A DNA stretch of 64,000 bases from Pseudoalteromonas caenipelagi (GTDB lineage Bacteria > Pseudomonadota > Gammaproteobacteria > Enterobacterales > Alteromonadaceae). Below, piece after piece: positions 53,479 through 63,485 of this stretch. Location of the stretch: NCBI RefSeq assembly GCF_013140855.1, contig NZ_JABBPG010000011.1, positions 1-64,000 on the forward strand. Reading direction: 5' to 3'. Within the stretch, counting starts at the first letter, position 1; the number at the start of each line of letters is the position of its first letter. The notes beneath the pieces are model-generated. The model saw only the letters and a program-made list of their open reading frames with translations. It was not told the DNA's origin and did not search any database. A program made the position numbers and the translations under genes.

Positions 53479-55905
53479 ATGCGAAAAATAGCCAAGCTAT
53501 CCGTCATATTCTGTACTTTGCTAGGCGCTATGATAACTCAAGCTGTCGCAGCAATTAAGTCTATTGACGAGTTTACTGACAAGTTAAATCGTTTTCCGGG
53601 ATATTATTCCTTTTATGCAGACACTTCCAGCGGCAAAATTTATCTGGATGTCGACAAGCTCAAGCAGCCATTTTTATTACAGCATAGCCTACCTTATGGG
53701 GTTGGTTCCAATGACATCGGCTTAGATAGAGGGCAGTTAGGCGGTACTTACCTTGTTCAATTTGAACGGTTTGGCGATAAAGTGATGTTGCGCGCGTTGA
53801 ACAGCTACTATCGCGCAAGCTCCACAAATCCTGCTGAGCAGCAAAGTGTCAACGAAGCGTTTGCATCCAGTATCTTGCAAGGGTTTAACGTTGTTGCAGA
53901 AGATTCCGATAGCGTATTAATTGATTATACGCCTTATTTGCTGTCAGACGTGCACGCTGTAAGCCGCACTTTAGCGCAACGTGAGCAAGGCAACTTCAAT
54001 TTAGATAAAAGCCGCAGCGCCGTATTTATGGAGCGCAGTAAAGCGTTTGTTGAGAATACTGAACTAGAAGCAGTGCTCACATTTACGGGCTCCAAGCCAG
54101 GCGAATTTGTTCGCCAAGCGGTCGCCGACCCATATGCGATTACTGTGCACCAACATCACTCATTGGTTAAGTTGCCAGACGATAATTACCAACCTCGTAC
54201 ATTCCACCCTCAATCGGGTTATTGGAGCATAGAGCACAAAGATTACTCAGCGCCGTTGGGCGAATCTATGCTGGTGCGTTACATTCCACGCCATCGCTTA
54301 GCGAAAAAAGACCCTACAGCTAAAGTGAGCGAACCTGTTGAACCAATCATTTATTATCTTGACCCTGGTGTACCGGAGCCTGTAAAAACTGCGTTGCTAG
54401 ACGGGGCCAAATGGTGGGATAGTGCATTTGCGGCAGCGGGCTACAAAAACGCCTTTCAAATAAAAATCTTGCCTGATAGTGCCGATCCAATGGATATTCG
54501 CTATAACGTTATCCAATGGGTACATCGTGCAACACGCGGTTGGTCTTATGGTGCATCGGTGATAGACCCTCGCACAGGTGAAATCATCAAAGGCCATGTT
54601 ACGCTAGGCTCATTACGTGTTCGCCAAGATATTCTAATTGCTGAAGCGCTAGCAGCACCTTTTGTCAAAGGCGATGAAGTGGTGAGCCGTTTGCATGATA
54701 TGGCACTGGACAGAATTCGCCAGCTCAGCGCCCATGAAATTGGACACACGTTAGGGATCGCCCACAACTTTTCTGCTTCTATCAAAGATAGGGCGTCAGT
54801 GATGGACTATCCCCACCCTCTGGTTGGCTTTGATAAAAATGGCAAGTTAGATATCAGTCAGGGTTATGCTAAAGGCATGGGCACTTGGGATACACAGGTG
54901 ATTAAATATGGCTACAGTGATTTCAGCAATTCAGACGAAGCAGCAGAACTACAAACCATTTTGGATGAAAACCGTGAGTTAGGTTTAGAGTTTATCTCTG
55001 ATAGTGATGCAAGAGCGCAAGGTGGCGCGCACCCGACTGCACACTTGTGGGACAACGGTAATGATCCTGTTGTTGAGTTGCAGCGTGTGCTCGAAGTACG
55101 CAAGCAGGCCTTAAGTAGCTTTGGTATCAACAATATCAAGGCAGGCGTAGCGCTGTCTCAGTTAGAAGAAAAGCTGGTGCCACTTTACTTATTCCATCGT
55201 TATCAAGTGGAGTCTGCGGTAAAACTCATAGGTGGCGTAGATTACAGCTATGAAGTACGCAGTGCTCAAGCGGTTAAAGGTGCCAAAATTGTTGATAATG
55301 CGCAGCAAAGAAAAGCGTTACAAGCAATATTAAAAACCCTAGATGCAGAGCAGTTACGTATCCCTGAGCGAGTATTAGCGCTCATTCCGCCCAAAGCCTA
55401 TGGTGAGAGTAAAACGCGTGAAAGCATTTATGGCAGAACAGGTTTAGTACTTGATGCCATGGCGCTACCTGAAGTGGCTGCGAATCATAGCTTAAATCTG
55501 CTGTTCAATGCCGAGCGTTTAAACCGTTTGTCACAGCACCATGCCCGTGATGCCAAACATTTTGGTTTAGTGCAAATGCTAAATGCGGTGTATAGAAAAG
55601 TATTTGACGCGCAAACAAGTGGTGCAATGGCATTAAAATTGAGTCAGCGTGTACAGTATTTAACCGCAGCACGCATGGCGCAGCTTGCCAGCTCTGATAA
55701 AGTCGAACCCGAAGTACAAGCACAGCTTAGATTCCAGCTGATGCGTGTTGCAAAACAGTTTGATCAGCAATCATTGTTCAGTAATGTGAGCGAAGAAACA
55801 GCCTATCGTCACGAATTGGCAAGACAAGTTAATGTCTTCCTAGAAACAGGGAAATGGCCTGAAGGATTTAAAGCAGTGAAAATGCCTCCGGGCTCACCAA
55901 TTTGA
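53479..55905 (+). CDS. Secreted zinc-dependent metalloprotease (DUF5117/DUF4953 type)
   Basis: The 808-residue protein has a signal peptide (MRKIAKLSVIFCTLLGAMITQAVA). The large N-terminal part matches the DUF5117-type region (GIGSNDIGLDRG-like: GVGSNDIGLDRGQLGGTYLVQFERFG). The zinc site is LSAHEIGHTLGIAHNFSAS near residue 418, with SVMDYPHP after it as Met-turn. This family is found in many marine bacteria as exported proteases of uncertain target. A strong terminator follows. Confidence 0.9.
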   Translation: MRKIAKLSVIFCTLLGAMITQAVAAIKSIDEFTDKLNRFPGYYSFYADTSSGKIYLDVDKLKQPFLLQHSLPYGVGSNDIGLDRGQLGGTYLVQFERFGDKVMLRALNSYYRASSTNPAEQQSVNEAFASSILQGFNVVAEDSDSVLIDYTPYLLSDVHAVSRTLAQREQGNFNLDKSRSAVFMERSKAFVENTELEAVLTFTGSKPGEFVRQAVADPYAITVHQHHSLVKLPDDNYQPRTFHPQSGYWSIEHKDYSAPLGESMLVRYIPRHRLAKKDPTAKVSEPVEPIIYYLDPGVPEPVKTALLDGAKWWDSAFAAAGYKNAFQIKILPDSADPMDIRYNVIQWVHRATRGWSYGASVIDPRTGEIIKGHVTLGSLRVRQDILIAEALAAPFVKGDEVVSRLHDMALDRIRQLSAHEIGHTLGIAHNFSASIKDRASVMDYPHPLVGFDKNGKLDISQGYAKGMGTWDTQVIKYGYSDFSNSDEAAELQTILDENRELGLEFISDSDARAQGGAHPTAHLWDNGNDPVVELQRVLEVRKQALSSFGINNIKAGVALSQLEEKLVPLYLFHRYQVESAVKLIGGVDYSYEVRSAQAVKGAKIVDNAQQRKALQAILKTLDAEQLRIPERVLALIPPKAYGESKTRESIYGRTGLVLDAMALPEVAANHSLNLLFNAERLNRLSQHHARDAKHFGLVQMLNAVYRKVFDAQTSGAMALKLSQRVQYLTAARMAQLASSDKVEPEVQAQLRFQLMRVAKQFDQQSLFSNVSEETAYRHELARQVNVFLETGKWPEGFKAVKMPPGSPI

Positions 55906-55934
55906 TAACATTGATGTAAATAATAGCAAAAAAT

Positions 55935-55959
55935 AAGCTGGCACTAGGCCAGCTTTTTT
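55935..55959. terminator. Bidirectional terminator between the metalloprotease and fructokinase genes
   Basis: AAGCTGGC and GCCAGCTT pair across ACTAG, with T- and A-runs on both sides. It can end both convergent transcripts. Confidence 0.9.
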
Positions 55960-55976
55960 AATTGTGCAAAGGGATA

Positions 55977-56927
55977 TTAAGATATTTGCTCAAGCGTTGG
56001 TAACGCCTGCATTACGCCAAGTTGGGCGCAGGTATGCGCACCGCATTTAACCGCAAACTGAGCGGCTAATTCTAGCTTATGAGTCGCATTAGCTAAATTT
56101 GCTTTGTGTACACCTAATTGTGCGAGATAGAATAAAAAACCGCTGATCAGGCTGTCGCCTGCGCCAGTGGTATCAACTACCTGAATACCAGGAGTAGTCA
56201 CCTCAATACATTGCGATTGGGTAATGAGTTTTACTGGGTGCTTACCATCGGATAGCAGTACAACTTTAACACCTAAAGAAAATAACCAATGACAATATTG
56301 CTGGGTAGTTGAATTAGCTGCTTGGCTCAAGTATTCCAGCTCCTCTAGACTAAATTTGAGTATGTCGCAGTAAGCATAACAGGCTTCAATTCGATTACTG
56401 AGTTGCGATAGGTCATGCCATAAATTGAGTCTAAGATTTACATCAAAACAAATAAGTTGTTGATGCGCAGCAGCTTGCTTAAGCAGCGCCATATGGGTGT
56501 TGCTAATGTGACTCGTGGTGAGCGTATTAGAGCAAAAATGAAACGCGCCTATTTCAGGCCAACGAAACTTGGCAAAGTTCGCCTCGCTCACCAGTAGGTC
56601 GGCGGTTTGATTACGATAAAAACTAAACTGACGCTCGTTATGTTCATCCAGTACAACGACTGCGAGCGCCGTGTTGGTATTATCGAAAGTAGGGCAGTAG
56701 TTTGTTGTTACGCCATAATATTCTAATGTGCTGCGGATCTTTTGCCCAAAAGCATCGCTTGCTAGCCCGCCTAAAAACTCGGCTGTACCACCGAGCTTCG
56801 CAAAGCCCACGGCAGCATTGGCTGGTGCTCCCCCAACAATGGGCAATAGCGCCCCTTCTTGGTTAGGCAGTAAATCTATTAATGCCTCGCCAAAGCAGGT
56901 TAATTTCATCGCAGCACAGTGTGACAT
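55977..56927 (-). CDS. scrK: Fructokinase (PfkB family)
   Basis: The 316-residue sugar kinase phosphorylates fructose. Motifs are CFGEALIDLLP at the N-terminus, VGGAPANAAVGFAKLGG, and the catalytic VVDTTGAGDSLISGF. The ATG at 56927 with AGAGGG upstream, 10 bp after the TonB receptor stop, is preferred, and one six codons on is an alternative. Sucrose phosphorylase releases fructose, and this kinase would use it. The symbol follows the pathway inference. Confidence 0.88.
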   Translation of the reverse strand: MSHCAAMKLTCFGEALIDLLPNQEGALLPIVGGAPANAAVGFAKLGGTAEFLGGLASDAFGQKIRSTLEYYGVTTNYCPTFDNTNTALAVVVLDEHNERQFSFYRNQTADLLVSEANFAKFRWPEIGAFHFCSNTLTTSHISNTHMALLKQAAAHQQLICFDVNLRLNLWHDLSQLSNRIEACYAYCDILKFSLEELEYLSQAANSTTQQYCHWLFSLGVKVVLLSDGKHPVKLITQSQCIEVTTPGIQVVDTTGAGDSLISGFLFYLAQLGVHKANLANATHKLELAAQFAVKCGAHTCAQLGVMQALPTLEQIS

Positions 56928-56937
56928 GTAGAGCCCT

Positions 56938-59334
56938 CTAGAATTGATACTTGAGTGTAAATGACGTTGTTCGGCCATTGATACTGCGGGCACGAATAAT
57001 CCCGTTGCTTGGTATGCTGCCTTCTTCAGCTTCTGTGATGCCAACGGTATTGAATAGGTTGTTAACATTCAAAGACACTGAAAGATTTGGTGTTACATCA
57101 TAACTGGCAAAAGCATTAACTTGCGTGTATCCATCTAGCTTTAAATCATTATTGTCTTGCGCATAGGCATCGCTGGTGCCGATTAAGCTCATTCCAATTG
57201 CTCCTTGTTCCATGTTGTAACGGCCCATGAGCGAGTAAATAAAGTCAGCCTGACGACGCGGTGTATGGCCTATCAGATCAGGTGATAAGGCATTTTTGGC
57301 AATCTCAGCATCGGTCCAAGTTAGGTTGCCTCTAAAGTCAAATGAGCCGACAAAATAGACCCCTTCTAGCTCAATTCCTTGTGCCTCGTATTGTCGGTCA
57401 AAAAATCGTTGGCTAGTGGCCTCAAAATTTTGTTCTTCAGTTTGTGCGTAAAAGGCGGTGGCAAACACACTACCGTGTTCAAAGCGTTGCTTAAGGCCTA
57501 ATTCAATTTGCGTGACCTCATCAATAGCATCTTCTTTTGCAACGCTGCCATCTGTGGCAACTTTACCAAATAGTAGGCGGTCCGCATTGGCACGAGCCCC
57601 TTCACTGATACGAGCAAACACGGCTCGGCTAGGATTGATTTGATAGTTGGCACCGACTGAGTAACTGGTGTAATGCCAATCGTAGTTAACCACACTCGGG
57701 TTAGCTAAATTAATGCCCGCGACTTGTTCTTCTGGTTTGGAAATAGCGCCATCACCGTTAATGTCTCGCTCAGATACCACGGCTCCTGCGTAAGTGCCTG
57801 TTGCTTCCCCTTTATCATAGCGCACACTGGCATCAAGGGTAATATCACCAAGCTGGCTAGAAACCGCAATATACGGCGCTCTAGTTGAATAATCGGTATC
57901 GTAATTGCGTTGGCAGCAGTTGCCCCAAGCGGGTGTGCCGTACGCATAAAGACCATTGTCTGAGTACGGTGTACCATCGGCGGCGAATACATCTATCAGG
58001 GCTGCATTGTCACCCTTTAGCTCCATCAGATAAGAGTTCCACAACCAAGACATGGCAATGCTTTGCTCTGATGCGTAAAAGCCTAAAGTGATGGCCGTGT
58101 CATCCATCAGAGTTTTCGTTAGTTTAATATCATTGACGAGCGAACCAAAATCCTGCATTTGCACATCAAAAGTATGAATGCGCATGATATTTTGATCGCT
58201 TACAGCCATACCCGCTTGTGGGCCATTGGCATATTTTAAGCTAGCATTGTCACCGGCAATACTTGTTGCGATACTTTGCGCATCACCTACTTCAGCAGGA
58301 AATGGCGCGTTAAAGGTGCCTTTGACACTAGAAATACGTAAGCGATTTTCTATCTTCCAATTGTTGTCTAAATCAAAGCTTGCCTCTACCCCAACACTGT
58401 TAACTTGTGGATGCATACCATCGCGCATATCGCCTTGGCGATTTTCATTGTTCGCGCCTAAACCTTGTGTTTTGACAAAATAAGCAGAGTGAGGGGTCTC
58501 ATTGAGCGCATCAAATCCACTTAAGGAGTCGCCGTTGGCACGCATAGGCATGGGTAAGTAGCCTGTGCTTTTGTCATCTAGGTGTTTAAAATAGAGGCGT
58601 ACATAGCCGCTATCAAATTCTTTTGTAAGGTTTGCTTTGATTTGACCGCCTTTGTTACCCGTGTAGCCTGTGTCTCTAACGCCTTCACCTTGGCGCACAA
58701 ATCCACCGATATGAAAGCGCACAGAATCAGACAGGTAACTGCCGAACTCAAAGTCAGTTCTAAACTCGTCGTAATCTAAACCGAACGTGGTGGCGATACT
58801 GCCAGACTCACTCTCACCCGTTTTCGAGATAAAGTTGATAATGCCACCCGGTGCATTGCTTGTTGCAGTCGAGGCTGAGCCGCCACGAATAGACTCAACA
58901 GTTTGTACCGTGTTATCGAGGCGCATAAAAATATCAGCATTACCAAAAGCGATATCGCCAAATTGTAAAATTGGTAAGCCATCTTCTTGCAATTGCAAAA
59001 ACTTTGCGCCACCAGAGGCCACGGGTAAACCTCTAACTGCGATATTGGCATTGCCCTCACCACCCGTTGATTCAGAACGAACTCCGGGCAAAATTCTAAA
59101 TGCTTCAGCGGTGGTTCTGGGAGTTGAAACATTAATTTGTTCAGCAGAAATGCTGCTAACCGAGACACTAGAAGCCATTACGGTGCGTTTTTGTGGCACG
59201 CCAGTAACGATGATTTTTTCAAGTTCATTTTTTTGCTTAGCGTTATTGTGTATTGGCTCTTGTGCCCATGCGTTCGATCCTATAGCAAGTGTAATTGCAC
59301 TTAGCGCAAACCAAGTTGGAGTTGTTCTTCTCAT
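56938..59334 (-). CDS. TonB-dependent outer-membrane receptor (probable sucrose)
   Basis: The 798-residue protein has a signal peptide (MRRTTPTWFALSAITLAIGSNAWA) and a plug domain (EKIIVTGVPQKRTVMASSVSVSS, VRGLPVASGGAKFLQLQEDGLP). A long beta-barrel follows and ends in an aromatic (FTLKYQF). The ATG at 59334 with GAGG is chosen. It should import sucrose or a sucrose-containing sugar through the outer membrane using TonB. A perfect 16-bp palindrome 55 bp upstream fits control by the LacI protein. The kinase follows in the same transcript. Confidence 0.9.
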   Translation of the reverse strand: MRRTTPTWFALSAITLAIGSNAWAQEPIHNNAKQKNELEKIIVTGVPQKRTVMASSVSVSSISAEQINVSTPRTTAEAFRILPGVRSESTGGEGNANIAVRGLPVASGGAKFLQLQEDGLPILQFGDIAFGNADIFMRLDNTVQTVESIRGGSASTATSNAPGGIINFISKTGESESGSIATTFGLDYDEFRTDFEFGSYLSDSVRFHIGGFVRQGEGVRDTGYTGNKGGQIKANLTKEFDSGYVRLYFKHLDDKSTGYLPMPMRANGDSLSGFDALNETPHSAYFVKTQGLGANNENRQGDMRDGMHPQVNSVGVEASFDLDNNWKIENRLRISSVKGTFNAPFPAEVGDAQSIATSIAGDNASLKYANGPQAGMAVSDQNIMRIHTFDVQMQDFGSLVNDIKLTKTLMDDTAITLGFYASEQSIAMSWLWNSYLMELKGDNAALIDVFAADGTPYSDNGLYAYGTPAWGNCCQRNYDTDYSTRAPYIAVSSQLGDITLDASVRYDKGEATGTYAGAVVSERDINGDGAISKPEEQVAGINLANPSVVNYDWHYTSYSVGANYQINPSRAVFARISEGARANADRLLFGKVATDGSVAKEDAIDEVTQIELGLKQRFEHGSVFATAFYAQTEEQNFEATSQRFFDRQYEAQGIELEGVYFVGSFDFRGNLTWTDAEIAKNALSPDLIGHTPRRQADFIYSLMGRYNMEQGAIGMSLIGTSDAYAQDNNDLKLDGYTQVNAFASYDVTPNLSVSLNVNNLFNTVGITEAEEGSIPSNGIIRARSINGRTTSFTLKYQF

Positions 59335-59388
59335 AATGTGCCTCGTTGTTGTCAATTTGCAGTATGGAACACTCAACTGAAGTTACAT

Positions 59389-59404
59389 ACTTAATCGATT
59401 AAGT
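59389..59404. promoter_or_regulatory. LacI-type operator upstream of the TonB receptor
   Basis: ACTTAATCGATTAAGT is a perfect 16-bp palindrome with a central CG, typical of LacI-family sites. It shares the core CTTAATCGATTAAG with 60852-60867. Confidence 0.82.
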
Positions 59405-59486
59405 AAGTTAGCAAAAATAAAGTGTTTTGCAATGATAATTTGCGCGATAATTGTGCATTGTTTTTTAACTGGCTGTTTTTTATTAT

Positions 59487-59525
59487 AAAAAAGTGTTCAA
59501 TCTTGGTGCGTCGTTGAACACTTTT
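59487..59525 (-). terminator. Terminator of the MFS gene
   Basis: AAAAGTGTTCAA and TTGAACACTTTT pair in a 12-bp stem across a 13-nt loop, with TTTTTT following on the minus strand. It lies 10 bp after the MFS stop. Confidence 0.85.
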
Positions 59526-59534
59526 GTGACAAAC

Positions 59535-60731
59535 CTAGGTCGCTGCTAGGCGAATTTGTGCGGGGTTGCGCCACCAGTTATAAAACATGGCTAACATCAG
59601 CAAGGCGGCAAAGGCAGTGGCAAGAGCAAAGCCATAGCGGATATGACCAAAATAGTCACTAACTACCCCCATAAGTAGCGGTGCAAGTGCAGCTGACAAA
59701 GCGGTAAAAAATAAGATAACACCCGCTACGGAACCATGCTGATGTTTAGCAAAACAAGATATACCTTTGGAGTTAAGGGTAGGGTAGATCATCGACATAA
59801 ACAGCCCGCTTAGTGGTAAGCTAACTACCGCGGCGTTTACGCCAAAAATGTAAGTGGCTAAATAACAGAAAAAAATCGCAGTGCTTAGTACAAGCATAAC
59901 CACTTGCCAGCTAAATACATTTAATAACCAAGTGGCCATAAAACGTCCTAATGCCCTTAAGATAAAGAAAATAGTTAACGCATAGGTAGCCAGCAAGGTC
60001 CAATCTCCTTGATAGGTCTTTAGTAAGGTAGGCATCCACACATAAATGGCGACTTCGGTTGCAACATACAAGGCAATTGCCGCAGAAAAGCCCAGTGCAT
60101 GTAAATCTTTGAACATCAGTAAGGTATGTTTAAAACTGGGTGCCTGCTGAGATAGCGGTTTTGGTTTGGTAACAAAGCGTACTTTAAGCGTTGCTAAACT
60201 AAGCATTACACATAATACACCGGCTAAAACATAAAGATATACCCAGCTAACACCTGCCGTTATCAGGTAGCTCACAAGAGCGGGGCCTACAATAGCGCCG
60301 ATGGCAAAAAAGCCCTCTACTGTATTCATGGTTTTGGTATGTGCGTGGTTGGTTGGGCTCAGATCACCAAGTAACGCCAGCGCTGCAGTTTTGAATAAAC
60401 CAATCGCAACGCCTATGACGCTTAACAACACCACAAATATAATGAAGTTATTGCTAATAGCAAAAGCAAAGCATGCTAAGGCAAATAGTGTAAAGCCAAT
60501 TAAGATGGTTGCTTTATGGCCAATTTTATCGGCCAGAAAGCCGAGGCACAACCCACTGATTGCTATCCAAATCATGGGAGCATAATGAAATGCACTGGCC
60601 TGAGTCATACTTAAATTATACTGTTCGATCAATTCAGGAATGATCACGCCCACTGCGTCCGATGTCATTGCAAACATAAAGAACATCATATACGTGAGCC
60701 AGCGAAGCGTTGTTAAGTTGCTGGTTGTCAT
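59535..60731 (-). CDS. MFS sugar permease (probable sucrose)
   Basis: The 398-residue protein has 12 predicted membrane helices. The MFS loop 2-3 motif GFLADKIGHKATI is present. It should carry a sugar through the inner membrane. Its place between the TonB receptor and sucrose phosphorylase, with an operator in its divergent promoter region, makes sucrose the best guess. GAGG precedes the ATG. It is divergent from the phosphorylase gene. Confidence 0.85.
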   Translation of the reverse strand: MTTSNLTTLRWLTYMMFFMFAMTSDAVGVIIPELIEQYNLSMTQASAFHYAPMIWIAISGLCLGFLADKIGHKATILIGFTLFALACFAFAISNNFIIFVVLLSVIGVAIGLFKTAALALLGDLSPTNHAHTKTMNTVEGFFAIGAIVGPALVSYLITAGVSWVYLYVLAGVLCVMLSLATLKVRFVTKPKPLSQQAPSFKHTLLMFKDLHALGFSAAIALYVATEVAIYVWMPTLLKTYQGDWTLLATYALTIFFILRALGRFMATWLLNVFSWQVVMLVLSTAIFFCYLATYIFGVNAAVVSLPLSGLFMSMIYPTLNSKGISCFAKHQHGSVAGVILFFTALSAALAPLLMGVVSDYFGHIRYGFALATAFAALLMLAMFYNWWRNPAQIRLAAT

Positions 60732-60851
60732 AGTACTTGCCTCAACGGTTAACTGGCTGATCTGTAATAAGTCTAGTGTGTATATCTGGGGTATCAGCCA
60801 ATTTTATTGTAAATAATGCTTGAATATAGTTAGGGGTTGAATAAAGATATA

Positions 60852-60867
60852 TCTTAATCGATTAAGA
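60852..60867. promoter_or_regulatory. LacI-type operator in the MFS/phosphorylase region
   Basis: TCTTAATCGATTAAGA is a perfect 16-bp palindrome, 27 bp before the phosphorylase start and 120 bp from the MFS start. It could control both divergent genes. Confidence 0.82.
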
Positions 60868-60894
60868 ATCAACTTTAGAATATAGAGCGGAATT

Positions 60895-62364
60895 ATGAAA
60901 AACCAAGTGCAATTGATCACCTATGCAGATCGTCTGACTGGCAATGGCCTTACACAGTTAAAGCAACTTCTTGATGAATCGTTTGCAGGCTTGTTTTCTG
61001 GCGTGCATATTTTGCCGTTTTATTACCCGATAGATGGCAGTGACGCAGGGTTTGATCCCATAGATCATGCCCAAGTTGATAGTCGCCTAGGCACTTGGCA
61101 AGCACTATCCGAGATTGGTCAGCATTATGAAGTGATGGCTGATTTAATCGTTAATCACGTTTCCGCTCAGTCTCATGAATTTCAAGATGTGTTGGAACAG
61201 GGTCATCAATCACCCTATTGGTCGATGTTTTTAAAAGAAACAGATGTGTTCCCAAGTGGTATTACTCAAGCTCAAGCTAATGCCATTTTTAGACCTAGAC
61301 CGACGAGCTGTTTTTCACCCAAAAAGTTGGCGAGCGGGGAGCTCGTCAACTTTTGGACTACTTTTACCGACAATCAAATCGATATAAATGTTGAGACTGA
61401 CTCAGGTAAACGGTATCTCGATAAAGTGCTTAACTTATTTGCTACAAATGGCGTAAAGATCATTCGTCTTGATGCTGCTGGGTTTGCTATTAAGCGTGCG
61501 GGAACGAGCTGTTTTATGACAGACGAGACCTTTGCATTTATAAAGCAGTTAGCTGAACAAGCCCATAATTTAGGTATGGAAACCATCGCAGAGATCCACA
61601 GTCATTACAAAACGCAAATTGCCGTAGCAAAAAAAGTCGATAGAGTTTACGACTTTGCACTGCCACCACTCATATTGCATACCTTGTTTAGTAAAAATGT
61701 GGATGCTTTGCTGTATTGGTTAACAATCGCCCCTCGTAACTGTTTAACCGTACTGGATACACATGATGGTATCGGCATTGTTGATGCGGGGCCTGAGGGG
61801 GATAAAGCAGGGCTGTTAAATGCGAACGAAATTGATGATTTGGTGCAACAAATTCATATAAATAGTCAAGGTGAAAGCTTGAAAGCCACAGGGGCTGCAG
61901 CGAGCAATGTTGACCTTTATCAGGTAAATTGCACTTACTACGATGCGCTGGGGAAAGACGATTTGGCATATCTAACCGCGCGTGCGATACAGTTTTTTGC
62001 ACCGGGTGTACCGCAAGTGTATTACGGTGGTTTGCTGGCGTTACACAATGACGTGGCATTACTGGAAAAAACTCAGGTAGGCAGAGATATTAATCGCAGT
62101 TATTTATCGTTAGAGCAAGTTGAAAAGCATTTAGATAAACCCGTTGTGAAAGGGTTGCGCAAGCTTATTAAACTACGCAATGACAGTGATGCGTTCAATG
62201 GAGACTTTTTGGTTCATGGCAGTAACAGTACACTGAGTATGGAGTGGCAGAATCAACATGAGCTTGCCAGTCTAAAAGTAGACTTGATGGCAGGAACAGC
62301 ACAGCTTAGTTTTAGTAATGCCAAGCAAAATACAGTAATTAACTTAGTAGATTTGCTTAATTAA
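60895..62364 (+). CDS. Sucrose phosphorylase (GH13_18)
   Basis: The 489-residue enzyme cleaves sucrose with phosphate to glucose-1-phosphate and fructose. Catalytic residues fit GH13: Asp193 (IIRLDAAGF), Glu233 (ETIAEIHSHYK) and Asp291 (LDTHDGIG). The N-terminus NQVQLITYADRLTG and HILPFYYPIDGSDAGFDPIDH match sucrose phosphorylases, as does the length of about 490. It may also act on related glucosides. It lies with permease, receptor, kinase and LacI genes. Confidence 0.9.
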   Translation: MKNQVQLITYADRLTGNGLTQLKQLLDESFAGLFSGVHILPFYYPIDGSDAGFDPIDHAQVDSRLGTWQALSEIGQHYEVMADLIVNHVSAQSHEFQDVLEQGHQSPYWSMFLKETDVFPSGITQAQANAIFRPRPTSCFSPKKLASGELVNFWTTFTDNQIDINVETDSGKRYLDKVLNLFATNGVKIIRLDAAGFAIKRAGTSCFMTDETFAFIKQLAEQAHNLGMETIAEIHSHYKTQIAVAKKVDRVYDFALPPLILHTLFSKNVDALLYWLTIAPRNCLTVLDTHDGIGIVDAGPEGDKAGLLNANEIDDLVQQIHINSQGESLKATGAAASNVDLYQVNCTYYDALGKDDLAYLTARAIQFFAPGVPQVYYGGLLALHNDVALLEKTQVGRDINRSYLSLEQVEKHLDKPVVKGLRKLIKLRNDSDAFNGDFLVHGSNSTLSMEWQNQHELASLKVDLMAGTAQLSFSNAKQNTVINLVDLLN

Positions 62365-62381
62365 GCGAACTATCAAATGGG

Positions 62382-63431
62382 CTAAGTAGATTGGCCCATT
62401 CGCAACTCAAACGGCAAGATCACTTGTTGTTTTTGTTTATTGATAAATAACTCAGCTGCATGTTGCCCTTTAGCCTCACTATTTTGATGTATAGTGGTGA
62501 TCGCTGGGTTAAATAGCTGGGCTTCATCAATACCGTCAAAGCCAACAATTTTCAATTCTTGAGGCACTTTGAGCCCCTGTTCTTGTGCTTCTCTTGCTGC
62601 GGCGAGTGCAATTAAGTCGCTCATGCATAACAATACATTTGGACGTGGTTGCACGTTTAATGCTTCTTTTGCGGCGATGCGGGCCCAACGTTCACTACTC
62701 TCGGGGATATTCCAAGTTCTATCGTCAGACATTGAGACATTGGATTCTTGTAGTGCTTGTCTAAACCCTGCTAAACGTTGGTGTGCAATAGAGGTATTGA
62801 GTTTTGGCAGGTGATGATCATACACGCGGCAAATGAGTTCAGTGTCTAACAGTCGCAAACCTAAAATGGCAACGTTGGCTTCTTTTGAGGCGTCGGTAAA
62901 AGCCCTGAGCGCTTGATTTGCAACTTCGTATGCAGCTTGGTGATTGTTAATGTTCACACTGGCTTGCCCATTAAGTTCAAAGTCTACAGCAACTACTTCT
63001 TTATTGAGTACAGCAAGATGGGCAATGAGTTTAGTATTTCTTGGTCTGCCATAACAAATAAAACCATCAACAAAGTCAACAACGTTGCTGACATTGTCAG
63101 CATTGCCCGAAAATAGTAGTAAATTAATGCCCTGGGGTTCAAGCACGTTTGCAACACCGCGCATAAAGCTACTTGCCACAGGATCAGACACCATATATTC
63201 AACACTATCGGGTAAGACCAGCGCGACAATATTGAAGGTGCCCTTTCTAAGAGAACGGGCAGCTTTATTCGGTCCAAAGTAGCCAAGTTCATGACATGCA
63301 GATAAGATCTCTTCCCTTTTTTGTTTTGATAACTGATCAGGTCGATTAAAAGCATTTGATACAGTTGCATTGGATACACCAAGATGTGCAGCAATACTTT
63401 TTAGGGTCCACTTCTTTCCTGTCATTTGCAT
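62382..63431 (-). CDS. LacI family repressor of the sucrose genes
   Basis: The 349-residue protein has a LacI helix-turn-helix (TLKSIAAHLGVSNATVSNAFN, residues 9-29) and a ligand-binding domain of the periplasmic-binding type (VALVLPD, LCMSDLIALAAAREA, KIVGFDGIDEA). The two palindromes at 59389 and 60852 are its likely sites. A second ATG two codons in (63425) is an alternative start with GGA upstream. It is convergent with the phosphorylase gene. The symbol scrR is plausible but left open. Confidence 0.88.
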   Translation of the reverse strand: MQMTGKKWTLKSIAAHLGVSNATVSNAFNRPDQLSKQKREEILSACHELGYFGPNKAARSLRKGTFNIVALVLPDSVEYMVSDPVASSFMRGVANVLEPQGINLLLFSGNADNVSNVVDFVDGFICYGRPRNTKLIAHLAVLNKEVVAVDFELNGQASVNINNHQAAYEVANQALRAFTDASKEANVAILGLRLLDTELICRVYDHHLPKLNTSIAHQRLAGFRQALQESNVSMSDDRTWNIPESSERWARIAAKEALNVQPRPNVLLCMSDLIALAAAREAQEQGLKVPQELKIVGFDGIDEAQLFNPAITTIHQNSEAKGQHAAELFINKQKQQVILPFELRMGQST

Positions 63432-63485
63432 CCGGCTATTTGGTTTTTTTCTAGTTTACATCAGCATAGATGCTTACTTAAAGCA

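Noticed and set aside
62376-62400. AATGGGC/GCCCATT hairpin between phosphorylase and LacI genes as terminator
   Set aside because: It overlaps the LacI stop, has a long loop and no T-run, so the evidence is too weak.
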